This document shows, one piece after another, positions 19,582 to 26,733 of a stretch of 64,000 nucleotides of DNA. The position numbers and the translations under genes are program-made. This DNA is from Streptomyces sp. NBC_01754 (GTDB lineage: Bacteria; Actinomycetota; Actinomycetes; Streptomycetales; Streptomycetaceae): assembly GCF_035918015.1 (NCBI RefSeq), contig NZ_CP109132.1, forward strand, positions 5,828,001-5,892,000. The letters are read 5' to 3'. Within the stretch, counting starts at the first letter, position 1, and every line of letters begins with the position of its first letter. The notes under the pieces were generated by a model, which was given only the letters and a program-made list of their open reading frames with translations, did not search any database and was not told the DNA's origin.

Positions 19582-20307
19582 GTGCACCAGGCCGACGCAC
19601 GCACCGAGGCCACGGCCGGAGCGGAACCGGCAGACGACACGGGCACCGAGGACACCCTGGAACTGCGGCTCACCGAGGAACTGCTCGCCGTGCTGGGTGA
19701 CGGGCCGACGCGGGACCAGATGCGCCAGGACCCCTCCGCCCTGGTCGGCGATCCCGCCGCATGGCGGCCGGCCCCCACCGGTGCGGGGCTGTTCCAGCTC
19801 GTCCCGGTGGAGCCCGAACGCGACCTCGGCGTGCTCACCCGCTGGATGAACGACCCTGCGGTGGCGGCCTTCTGGGAGCTCGCCGGGTCGGAGTCGGTGA
19901 CGGCCGACCACCTGAGGCGGCAGCTCGACGGGGACGGCCGCAGCGTCCCCTGCCTCGGCGTCCTGGACGGCAGGCCGATGAGCTACTGGGAGATCTACCG
20001 CGCGGACCTGGACCCACTGGCCCGCCACTACCCGGCCCGGCCCCACGACACCGGCGTTCACCTCCTCGTCGGAGGCGTCGCCAACCGGGGCCGGGGCATC
20101 GGGACCGTACTGCTGAGAGCCGTCTGCGACCTCGTACTCGACAACCGCCCGCTCTGCGCCCGGGTCGTCGCGGAGCCCGACCTGCGCAACACCCCGTCCG
20201 TCGCCGCCTTCCTGGGCGCCGGATTCCGCCTCTCCGCCGAAGTGGAACTGCCCGGCAAGCGAGCCGCCCTGATGATCAGAGAGCGAGCCCACCGTGCACA
20301 GTTGTGA
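19582..20307 (+). CDS. GNAT acetyltransferase of siderophore type (RhbD/IucB-like)
   Basis: A 241-residue acyltransferase starting at GTG 19582 with GAGAGGAGAG upstream. After a ~70-residue acidic leader, the core reads LFQLVPVEPERDLGVLTRWMNDP, then FWELAG, YWEIYRADLDPLARHY, the acetyl-CoA loop NRGRGIGTVL and VVAEPDLRNTPSVAAFLGAGF. This matches the N-hydroxylysine/N-hydroxydiamine acetyltransferase family (IucB, RhbD, VbsA) that acylates the hydroxamate nitrogen. It lies between the two synthetases in one operon. The matching N-monooxygenase is absent here. Confidence 0.87.
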   Translation: MHQADARTEATAGAEPADDTGTEDTLELRLTEELLAVLGDGPTRDQMRQDPSALVGDPAAWRPAPTGAGLFQLVPVEPERDLGVLTRWMNDPAVAAFWELAGSESVTADHLRRQLDGDGRSVPCLGVLDGRPMSYWEIYRADLDPLARHYPARPHDTGVHLLVGGVANRGRGIGTVLLRAVCDLVLDNRPLCARVVAEPDLRNTPSVAAFLGAGFRLSAEVELPGKRAALMIRERAHRAQL

Positions 20308-20367
20308 CCGACGCGCCGTCATATCCGTTCCGCCCGAATCCCATCGGTACCACCCGGAGGTGTCACC

Positions 20368-22248
20368 GTGCCGACCCGCCCCGCGAGCCACGAACCGGCC
20401 GAACCGTTCCGTACACGCGACACCCCGGAGCTGACCGAGGCGGTCTGGGACCGCGTGTCGGCCCGGCTGCTCGCGAAGATGCTCGGCGAGTTCGCCTACG
20501 AGGAGGTCGTCGAACCCATTCCGGTACCGGAGGGGGAGCAGGGCGACGGTGGGCGGCAGCCACTTCCGAACAGGCTCTACACCCTTGTCCTCGACGACGG
20601 CGCGACCCTGCGCTTCCTGGCCCGGCGTGGCGTGTACGGCAGTTGGCGCGTCGACGCCGACTCGGTCTCCGTGTCCACCGGGGAAGCCGCGTCGGCGGAC
20701 GGCCGGCACCGCATACCCTTCCGCGACCCGCTGTCCTTCCTCACCCGCGCCCGCAGGCTCCTCGCACTCGACGGAGCCACCCTCGGCCATCTCGTGCGCG
20801 AGCTCACCGCGACCCTGGCCGCCGACGCCCGGCTGGAACACACCGCGATCAGCGCGGACCGGCTCGCCGACCTCCCGTACGCCGAACTCGAAGGGCACCA
20901 GACCGGACACCCCTGGCTCGTGGCCAACAAGGGCCGGCTCGGCTTCTCCGCCGCGGACGCCGCCCGATTCACCCCCGAGGCGCGTACGGCCACCAGACTG
21001 CCCTGGATCGCGGTCAGCACCCGCATAGCCGGCTACCGGGGGGTGGACCGCCTCGCCACCCCCGAGGACCTGTACTCCAGGGAACTCGACGCCGCCGTCC
21101 GTGACTCCTTCACCGGCACCCTCCGGGCCCGCGGACTCGACCCGGACGCCTATCTGTTCCTACCGGTCCACCCCTGGCAGTGGGACGAGTGGATCGTTCC
21201 CCTGTACGCCGCGGCGATCGCCGGCGGCGACATCGTGCTCCTGCACAGCGACGAGGACCTCCGGCTCCCGCAGCAGTCCATCCGCACGTTCAGCAACGTC
21301 GCACGTCCCGACCGGCACACCGTCAAACTGCCGCTGTCGATACTGAACACCCTCGTCTACCGTGGACTGCCGACCGAACGCACCCTCGCCGCACCGGCGG
21401 TCACCGGCTGGGTGCAGAGCCTGTGCGACAACGACCCCTTCCTGCGCGACACCTGCCAGGTCGTTCTGCTCGGTGAAGTCGCCTCGATAGCGGTCGAGCA
21501 TCCGCTCTACGACCAACTCCCCGAGGCGCCGTACCAGTTCAAGGAGATCCTCGGCGCGATCTGGCGGGAGCCGCTGCCGCCCCGGCTCGCGCCCGGCGAA
21601 CGGGCCCGCACCCTGGCCTCCCTGCTCCACACCGACCCCGACGGCCGCGCCTTCACCGCCGAACTGGTCTCCCGCTCGGGGCTCCCGCCGCAGACCTGGC
21701 TGACCCACCTCTTCGCCGCGCTGCTGCCCCCGCTCCTGCACTTCCTGTACCGCTACGGCACCGTCTTCTCCCCGCACGGCGAGAACGCCATCGTGGTCTT
21801 CGACGCGAACGACATACCGGTGCGGCTGGCCATCAAGGACTTCGTGGACGACGTCAACGTCAGCGCCCGCCCGCTGCCCGAGCACGACTCGATGCCGGAA
21901 GAGGTCCGCCGCACCCTGCTGACGGAAGACCCCGCCTTCCTCACCCAGTTCATCCATTCGGGGCTGTTCGTGGGCGTCTTCCGCTATCTGTCCCCGCTCT
22001 GCGAGGAACAACTGGGTGTCGAAGAGGACGCGTTCTGGTCACTTGTCCGCGACGAGATCCTCCGCCACCATGCCCGGTTTCCCGACCTCAAGGAGCGGTT
22101 CGAGATCTTCGACATGCTGACGCCGACCATCGAGCGCCTCTGCCTCAACCGCAACCGTCTGCACGTGGACGGTTACCGAGACCGGCCGGAGCGCCCGCAC
22201 GCCGCCGTCCACGGCCACGTCCCCAATCCGCTCCATCCGTCCGCGTGA
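20368..22248 (+). CDS. IucA/IucC family NIS siderophore synthetase (second)
   Basis: A 626-residue synthetase starting at GTG 20368 (GGAGGTG upstream). Conserved blocks are LEGHQTGHPWLVANKGRLGF, FLPVHPWQWDEW, LPQQSIRTFSNVARPDRHTVKL, GENAIVVFDANDIPVRLAIKDFVDDV and FPDLKERFEIFDML. The pattern is like RhbF/AcsD-IucC-type enzymes that perform the second condensation. With the first synthetase it could build a symmetric or mixed citrate siderophore. The operon appears to end here; no transporter or reductase gene follows. Confidence 0.92.
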   Translation: MPTRPASHEPAEPFRTRDTPELTEAVWDRVSARLLAKMLGEFAYEEVVEPIPVPEGEQGDGGRQPLPNRLYTLVLDDGATLRFLARRGVYGSWRVDADSVSVSTGEAASADGRHRIPFRDPLSFLTRARRLLALDGATLGHLVRELTATLAADARLEHTAISADRLADLPYAELEGHQTGHPWLVANKGRLGFSAADAARFTPEARTATRLPWIAVSTRIAGYRGVDRLATPEDLYSRELDAAVRDSFTGTLRARGLDPDAYLFLPVHPWQWDEWIVPLYAAAIAGGDIVLLHSDEDLRLPQQSIRTFSNVARPDRHTVKLPLSILNTLVYRGLPTERTLAAPAVTGWVQSLCDNDPFLRDTCQVVLLGEVASIAVEHPLYDQLPEAPYQFKEILGAIWREPLPPRLAPGERARTLASLLHTDPDGRAFTAELVSRSGLPPQTWLTHLFAALLPPLLHFLYRYGTVFSPHGENAIVVFDANDIPVRLAIKDFVDDVNVSARPLPEHDSMPEEVRRTLLTEDPAFLTQFIHSGLFVGVFRYLSPLCEEQLGVEEDAFWSLVRDEILRHHARFPDLKERFEIFDMLTPTIERLCLNRNRLHVDGYRDRPERPHAAVHGHVPNPLHPSA

Positions 22249-22412
22249 ACGCGGCCGTCGCCGTGCGTCCGCTTCCCGGCGTGTGTCCGGCTCCCCCGCG
22301 CGCGTGGGTCCGCCGCCGGTGCACGGTGGGCCGTATGTCCGGTTCCTTGCATGTCCGTGGGTGTCCGGGAGTGAGCCCGGCTGTCAGCGGTGAGCCGTAG
22401 GGTGGACGCGCT

Positions 22413-24380
22413 ATGACGAAGCCATCTCTCTCCGACCTCCTGCACGCCGCCGTCACCGCCGTCGGCGGTACGGAACGGCCCGGCCAGGCCGCCATGGCCG
22501 AGGCCGTCGCCGAGGCCGTCGACGACAACGCCCACCTGCTGGTCCAGGCCGGTACCGGCACGGGCAAGTCCCTCGGATACCTGGTGCCCGCGCTGGCCCA
22601 CGGGGAGCGCGTCGTGGTGGCGACCGCGACCCTCGCCCTCCAGCGCCAGCTGGTGGAGCGGGATCTTCCGCGTACGGTCGAGGCGCTCCATCCGCTGCTA
22701 CGCCGCCGCCCGCAGTTCGCGATGCTCAAGGGCCGGTCGAACTACCTCTGCCTCCACCGGCTCCACGAGGGGGCCCCACAGGACGAGGAGGAGGGTCTGT
22801 TCGACCAGTTCGAGGCAGCCGCGCCGTCCAGCAAGCTGGGCCAGGACCTGCTGCGCATGCGTGACTGGTCCGACGACACGGAGACCGGCGACCGGGACGA
22901 CCTCACCCCTGGTGTCTCGGACCGGGCCTGGGCGCAGGTCTCGGTCTCCTCGCGCGAATGCCTGGGCGCGACGAAGTGCGCGTACGGCGCAGAGTGCTTC
23001 GCCGAGACGGCGAGGGAGCAGGCCAAGCTCGCCGACGTCGTCGTCACCAACCACGCGCTGCTCGCCATCGACGCCATCGAAGGGGCCCCGGTCCTCCCGC
23101 AGCACGAGGTGCTGATCGTCGACGAGGCGCATGAGCTGGTCTCGCGGGTCACCGGGGTGGCCACCGGCGAGCTCACCCCGGGCCAGGTGAACCGGGCGGT
23201 GCGCCGCTCGGCCAAGCTGGTCGACGAGAAGGCCGCCGATGCCCTGGAGACCGCCTCGGAGGGGTTCGAGCGGGTCATGGAGCTGGCGTTGCCGGGGCGC
23301 CTGGAGGAGGTCCCGGAGGACCTCGGCTACGCCCTGACGGCGCTGCGCGACGCGGCCCGTACGGTGATCTCCGCCCTGGGCTCCAACCGGGACAAGTCCG
23401 TGCAGGACGAGGACGCCGTCCGCAAGCAGGCGAGGGCGTCGGTCGAGTCCGTCCACAGTGTCGCCGAGCGCATCATCCAGGGTTCCGAGCACGACGTCGT
23501 CTGGTACGAGCGCCACGACCGCTTCGGTGCCTCGGTCCGCGTCGCGCCCCTGTCGGTGTCCGAGCTGCTGCGCGAGAAGCTCTTCGCGGAGCGTTCGGTG
23601 GTCCTGACCTCGGCCACGCTCAAGCTCGGCGGAGACTTCAACGGGGTGGGGGCCTCGCTCGGGCTCGCTCCGGAGGGCACGGCCGGGGAGGACGTCCCGC
23701 AGTGGAAGGGGATGGACGTCGGATCGCCGTTCGACTACCCGAAGCAGGGCATCCTGTACGTCGCCCGGCACCTGGCCACACCGGGCCGGGAGGGCTCCCG
23801 CACCGACATGCTGGACGAGCTCGCCGAACTGGTGGACGCGGCGGGGGGCCGCACCCTGGGCCTCTTCTCGTCGATGCGGGCGGCGCAGGCCGCGGCTGAG
23901 GAGCTGCGCGGCCGGCAGGACAGGACGATCCTGCTCCAGGGCGAGGAGACGCTCGGCGAGCTGATCAAGAACTTCGCGGCGGATCCGGAGACCTGCCTCT
24001 TCGGCACGTTGTCGCTGTGGCAGGGCGTCGACGTGCCGGGGGCGAGCTGCCAGCTCGTGGTCATGGACCGGATCCCCTTCCCCCGGCCGGACGATCCGCT
24101 GATGAGCGCACGCCAGAAGGCGGCGGAGGAGGCGGGCGGCAACGGCTTCATGGCGGTCGCGGCCACCCACGCGGCACTGCTCATGGCACAGGGCGCGGGG
24201 CGGCTCGTCCGGGCCACGGGGGACAAGGGGGTCGTGGCCGTACTCGACCCACGGTTGGCCAACGCCCGGTACGGAAGCTATCTGCGGGCCTCCCTGCCGG
24301 ACTTCTGGTATACGACGGACCGCGATCAGGCGCGGCGCTCTCTGGCGGCCATCGACGCGGCGGCGAAGGCAGCCGGATAG
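22413..24380 (+). CDS. DinG/XPD-type ATP-dependent DNA helicase
   Basis: A 655-residue superfamily 2 helicase. Motif I is AGTGTGKSLGYLVPA (about residue 47), motif II is VDEAHEL, and the C-terminal ATPase motif region is MAVAATHAALLMAQGAGRLVR. Between motifs I and II a CLGATKCAYGAECF segment carries candidate [4Fe-4S] cysteines; one further Cys of the usual four is not obvious. Such helicases unwind forked DNA, R-loops or G4 structures. It is convergent with lexA. I see no SOS box in its 164-bp upstream region, unlike E. coli dinG. Confidence 0.92.
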   Translation: MTKPSLSDLLHAAVTAVGGTERPGQAAMAEAVAEAVDDNAHLLVQAGTGTGKSLGYLVPALAHGERVVVATATLALQRQLVERDLPRTVEALHPLLRRRPQFAMLKGRSNYLCLHRLHEGAPQDEEEGLFDQFEAAAPSSKLGQDLLRMRDWSDDTETGDRDDLTPGVSDRAWAQVSVSSRECLGATKCAYGAECFAETAREQAKLADVVVTNHALLAIDAIEGAPVLPQHEVLIVDEAHELVSRVTGVATGELTPGQVNRAVRRSAKLVDEKAADALETASEGFERVMELALPGRLEEVPEDLGYALTALRDAARTVISALGSNRDKSVQDEDAVRKQARASVESVHSVAERIIQGSEHDVVWYERHDRFGASVRVAPLSVSELLREKLFAERSVVLTSATLKLGGDFNGVGASLGLAPEGTAGEDVPQWKGMDVGSPFDYPKQGILYVARHLATPGREGSRTDMLDELAELVDAAGGRTLGLFSSMRAAQAAAEELRGRQDRTILLQGEETLGELIKNFAADPETCLFGTLSLWQGVDVPGASCQLVVMDRIPFPRPDDPLMSARQKAAEEAGGNGFMAVAATHAALLMAQGAGRLVRATGDKGVVAVLDPRLANARYGSYLRASLPDFWYTTDRDQARRSLAAIDAAAKAAG

Positions 24381-24684
24381 GGCGGCGCGACGGGCGACCG
24401 GAAGGAGGAGTGGCCGGACGGACCGTGAGCCGGCGTGGTGAAGGCGGCCAGGAGAAGGCTTGGAGCAGTGCGGCCGGACAGAGAGTGCGAAGGTGCCGGC
24501 GAAGGCAAGGATGTGGACACCTGAGCCGTCCGGTGGTGAGCGCTCCGGCGGCGGCGCGGCCAGGGTGTACCACCTGAGGCGCCCGTATCGCCTGATGCCG
24601 CGCCCGGTGGACGCGTGGACGCGTGGTGGGTGCCGTGGTGGGTGCCTGTCGGAAGGCTCCGCGCCGGGGAGCGACCGCCTCTTC
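24381..24684. other. intergenic stretch between helicase gene and lexA
   Basis: About 300 bp with no convincing gene. It contains a short degenerate tandem of GTGGACGCGTGG and GGTGGGTGCC units near 24606-24650. No U-tract hairpin was found for the helicase gene. Confidence 0.4.
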
Positions 24685-24728
24685 AAGAAAAACAAGGCCC
24701 TGGGGCCCGTCCAGAGGTCCCAGGGCCC
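24685..24728 (-). terminator. rho-independent terminator of lexA
   Basis: On the minus strand a GC stem (24719-24727 with 24696-24704) is followed by a U-rich run (complement of 24685-24695), about 30 bp past the lexA stop. Confidence 0.85.
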
Positions 24729-24756
24729 GATGTGCGGGATCGGCGCTGCCTTCGCC

Positions 24757-25554
24757 TCACACGCGCCGGAGCACTGCCACGACCTTGCCGAGGATGGTCG
24801 CCTCGTCACCCTGGATGGGCTGGTACGCGGAGTTGTGCGGAAGCAGCCACACATGGCCGTCCTCGCGCTTGAAGCGCTTGACGGTCGCCTCGCCGTCCAG
24901 CATGGCCGCCACGATGTCGCCGTTCTCCGCGACGGGCTGCCGACGCACGGTGACCCAGTCGCCGTCCATGATCGCGGCTTCGATCATGGAATCGCCGACG
25001 ACCTTCAGGACGAACAGCTCACCGTCTCCGACGAGCTGGCGCGGCAGCGGAAAGACGTCCTCGACGGACTCCTCCGCCAGGATCGGTCCGCCGGCCGCGA
25101 TCCGGCCGACCAGTGGCACATACGAAGCGGCCGGCTTTCCGGTGGTGTCCGTCGGCTGGGTGCTGGGCTGGTCGGAACCGCGTACTTCGTAGGCACGCGG
25201 GCGGTGCGGGTCACGGCGCAGGAAGCCCTTGCGCTCCAGAGCCATCAGCTGGTGTGCGACGGACGAGGTGCTGGACAGGCCCACCGCCTGACCGATCTCC
25301 CGCATCGACGGTGGGTAGCCGCGCCGCTGCACGGAGTCACGGATGACCTCGATCACGCGCCGCTGCCGGTCGGTGAGCCCCGAGCTGTCGGCCCGGATCC
25401 CCGGGGGCCTTCCGGGCAAGGAGCGCGCGGGTCGTGCGGGCTCGGGCCCCTCCGGATTCGTGACTGCGTCATTCATGGCATGCACCGGCTCAAGTCGGCT
25501 CTGGGAGCGGTGGTCCTGGGCGGTGATGGTGGCACTGTCAGCGGTGGTGGTCAC
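24757..25554 (-). CDS. lexA: SOS repressor LexA
   Basis: A 265-residue repressor of DNA-damage genes that self-cleaves with RecA. The N-terminal winged helix ([36 protein letters not shown]) contacts DNA. The cleavage site is the Ala-Gly of RIAAGGPI. The Ser of [11 protein letters not shown] and the Lys of [12 protein letters not shown] form the catalytic dyad. GTG 25554 is chosen because the segment from [14 protein letters not shown] looks conserved in Streptomyces LexA; ATG 25479 (240 residues) is an alternative. An SOS box 63 bp upstream predicts autoregulation. Confidence 0.96.
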   Translation of the reverse strand: MTTTADSATITAQDHRSQSRLEPVHAMNDAVTNPEGPEPARPARSLPGRPPGIRADSSGLTDRQRRVIEVIRDSVQRRGYPPSMREIGQAVGLSSTSSVAHQLMALERKGFLRRDPHRPRAYEVRGSDQPSTQPTDTTGKPAASYVPLVGRIAAGGPILAEESVEDVFPLPRQLVGDGELFVLKVVGDSMIEAAIMDGDWVTVRRQPVAENGDIVAAMLDGEATVKRFKREDGHVWLLPHNSAYQPIQGDEATILGKVVAVLRRV

Positions 25555-25616
25555 GTCGGCCCCTCTCGAGATGTTCTCCCTAGTTAGGCAACGGTAGTAG
25601 CTTTCGAAAGGTTGCG

Positions 25617-25632
25617 CCAAACACACGTTCGA
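25617..25632 (-). promoter_or_regulatory. LexA (SOS) box before lexA
   Basis: The minus strand reads TCGAACGTGTGTTTGG, a 13-of-16 style match to the actinobacterial SOS box TCGAAC-N4-GTTCGA. One half-site is perfect and the other diverged (GTTTGG). It lies 63 bp upstream of the chosen lexA start. Confidence 0.85.
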
Positions 25633-25874
25633 GTGAAAAACGAATAAAGGTCTGTTGCGGGTATCGCGCGCGGTGTATGGGTGGGCACCCCAGGGCCAGG
25701 CCCGGGGGTCTTCCGCCCCCGGCCTCACGCCGCCCCCGGAAGGGGGCCCGCGAGGGCCCTCGGCGGAGGTCGCGCCTGGGCGCCGTCCCGGGACCCGCGC
25801 TCGGACCGGCCCGGCGTTTCCCGTACCCTCGTGCCGGGCCGTACGCTGCCTCCCGGGCGACCCGGGGGAGCGCG

Positions 25875-25890
25875 ACACGCCTAGGGGTGT
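25875..25890. promoter_or_regulatory. 16-bp palindrome ACACGCCTAGGGGTGT
   Basis: An almost perfect inverted repeat (one mismatched pair) 28 bp upstream of the first NrdR box. It resembles both an NrdR box skeleton (ACAC...GTGT) and the palindrome before parE at 48511-48526, sharing CCTAGGGGTG. It could be a third NrdR site or a site for another factor. Confidence 0.45.
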
Positions 25891-25902
25891 CACCGCCGCA
25901 AA

Positions 25903-25950
25903 ACCCTAGATCTAGTGGTTGGATTGCTGCGCGTACCCAGAAGTAGTGGT
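25903..25950 (+). promoter_or_regulatory. tandem NrdR boxes before nrdR-nrdJ
   Basis: Box 1 is ACCCTAGATCTAGTGG at 25903-25918 and box 2 is ACCCAGAAGTAGTGGT at 25935-25950. They lie 32 bp apart, three helical turns, which is the usual NrdR arrangement. TATGCT at about 25981 downstream could be the -10 element, so NrdR bound here would repress its own operon. Confidence 0.8.
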
Positions 25951-26060
25951 CCCGGGTCATTCGGGGCCGGATCGATCGCCTATGCTTGCTGCTGCCCGGC
26001 CGGGTCCGTGACGGACCCGGCAAGGCTATTCAGTCGCGCTGTGAAGGAGGGTTCGGAGAC

Positions 26061-26576
26061 ATGCACTGCCCCTTCTGCAGGCACCCCGACAGCCGGGTCG
26101 TCGACAGCCGCACGACGGACGACGGGACGTCGATCCGGCGGCGGCGCCAGTGCCCCGACTGCACGCGTCGCTTCACCACGGTGGAGACCTGCTCGCTGAT
26201 GGTGGTCAAGCGCAGCGGTGTGACCGAGCCCTTCAGCCGGAGCAAGGTCATCTCAGGTGTCCGCAAGGCGTGCCAGGGGCGTCCGGTCACCGAGGACGCC
26301 CTCGCCAAGCTGGGCCAGCGGGTGGAGGAGGCGGTGCGGGCCACCGGAAGCGCCGAGCTGACCACGCATGACGTGGGTCTGGCCATACTCGGCCCCTTGC
26401 AGGAACTCGACCTCGTCGCCTACCTGCGCTTCGCGTCCGTGTACCGCGCGTTCAACTCGCTCGACGACTTCGAGGCCGCCGTCGCGGAACTCCGCGAGCA
26501 GCGGCCACCCGCGGGGGAGCGGGAGGGCGGGGAGACCCCCGAGGTCCCCGCGCCCGCCGCTGCGGCCACCGACTGA
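26061..26576 (+). CDS. nrdR: transcriptional repressor NrdR
   Basis: A 171-residue regulator of ribonucleotide reductase genes that senses dATP/ATP. The zinc ribbon ([17 protein letters not shown], then [14 protein letters not shown]) and the ATP-cone domain ([24 protein letters not shown]) are both complete. ATG 26061 gives the conserved MHCPFC start; GTGAAGGAGG lies upstream. The acidic, Pro/Ala-rich C-terminal ~25 residues are an extension. It is followed by nrdJ after 157 bp, forming the nrdR-nrdJ operon. Confidence 0.97.
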   Translation: MHCPFCRHPDSRVVDSRTTDDGTSIRRRRQCPDCTRRFTTVETCSLMVVKRSGVTEPFSRSKVISGVRKACQGRPVTEDALAKLGQRVEEAVRATGSAELTTHDVGLAILGPLQELDLVAYLRFASVYRAFNSLDDFEAAVAELREQRPPAGEREGGETPEVPAPAAAATD

Positions 26577-26676
26577 CCACGATGCCGCCCCGGCGGGGGC
26601 GGCAGGACCCGTGGCGGGCGGCACAAGACCCGCACCGTGGCGCTGTGCGTGGCGTCCGGAGCATCAGACACACACT

Positions 26677-26729
26677 GTGCCCTGGGAAGAACTGGGCACT
26701 TCAGGGCGTTTTTGCCCATATATGGGAGG
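26677..26729 (+). promoter_or_regulatory. structured nrdJ leader overlapping the ribosome site
   Basis: The nrdR-nrdJ spacer holds an inverted repeat GTGCCC/GGGCAC (26677-26682 with 26694-26699), then GGGC (26704-26707) and GCCC (26714-26717), and the perfect 12-bp palindrome CCCATATATGGG (26715-26726), whose right arm overlaps the GGGAGG ribosome site. GCCC could pair either with GGGC upstream or with GGG of the ribosome site, so alternative foldings are possible. Confidence 0.4.
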
Positions 26730-26733
26730 CGGC

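Noticed and set aside
26577..26733. A cobalamin riboswitch before nrdJ
   Set aside because: The 157-bp spacer is too short and lacks the B12 box; the genus places that element before the class Ia genes.
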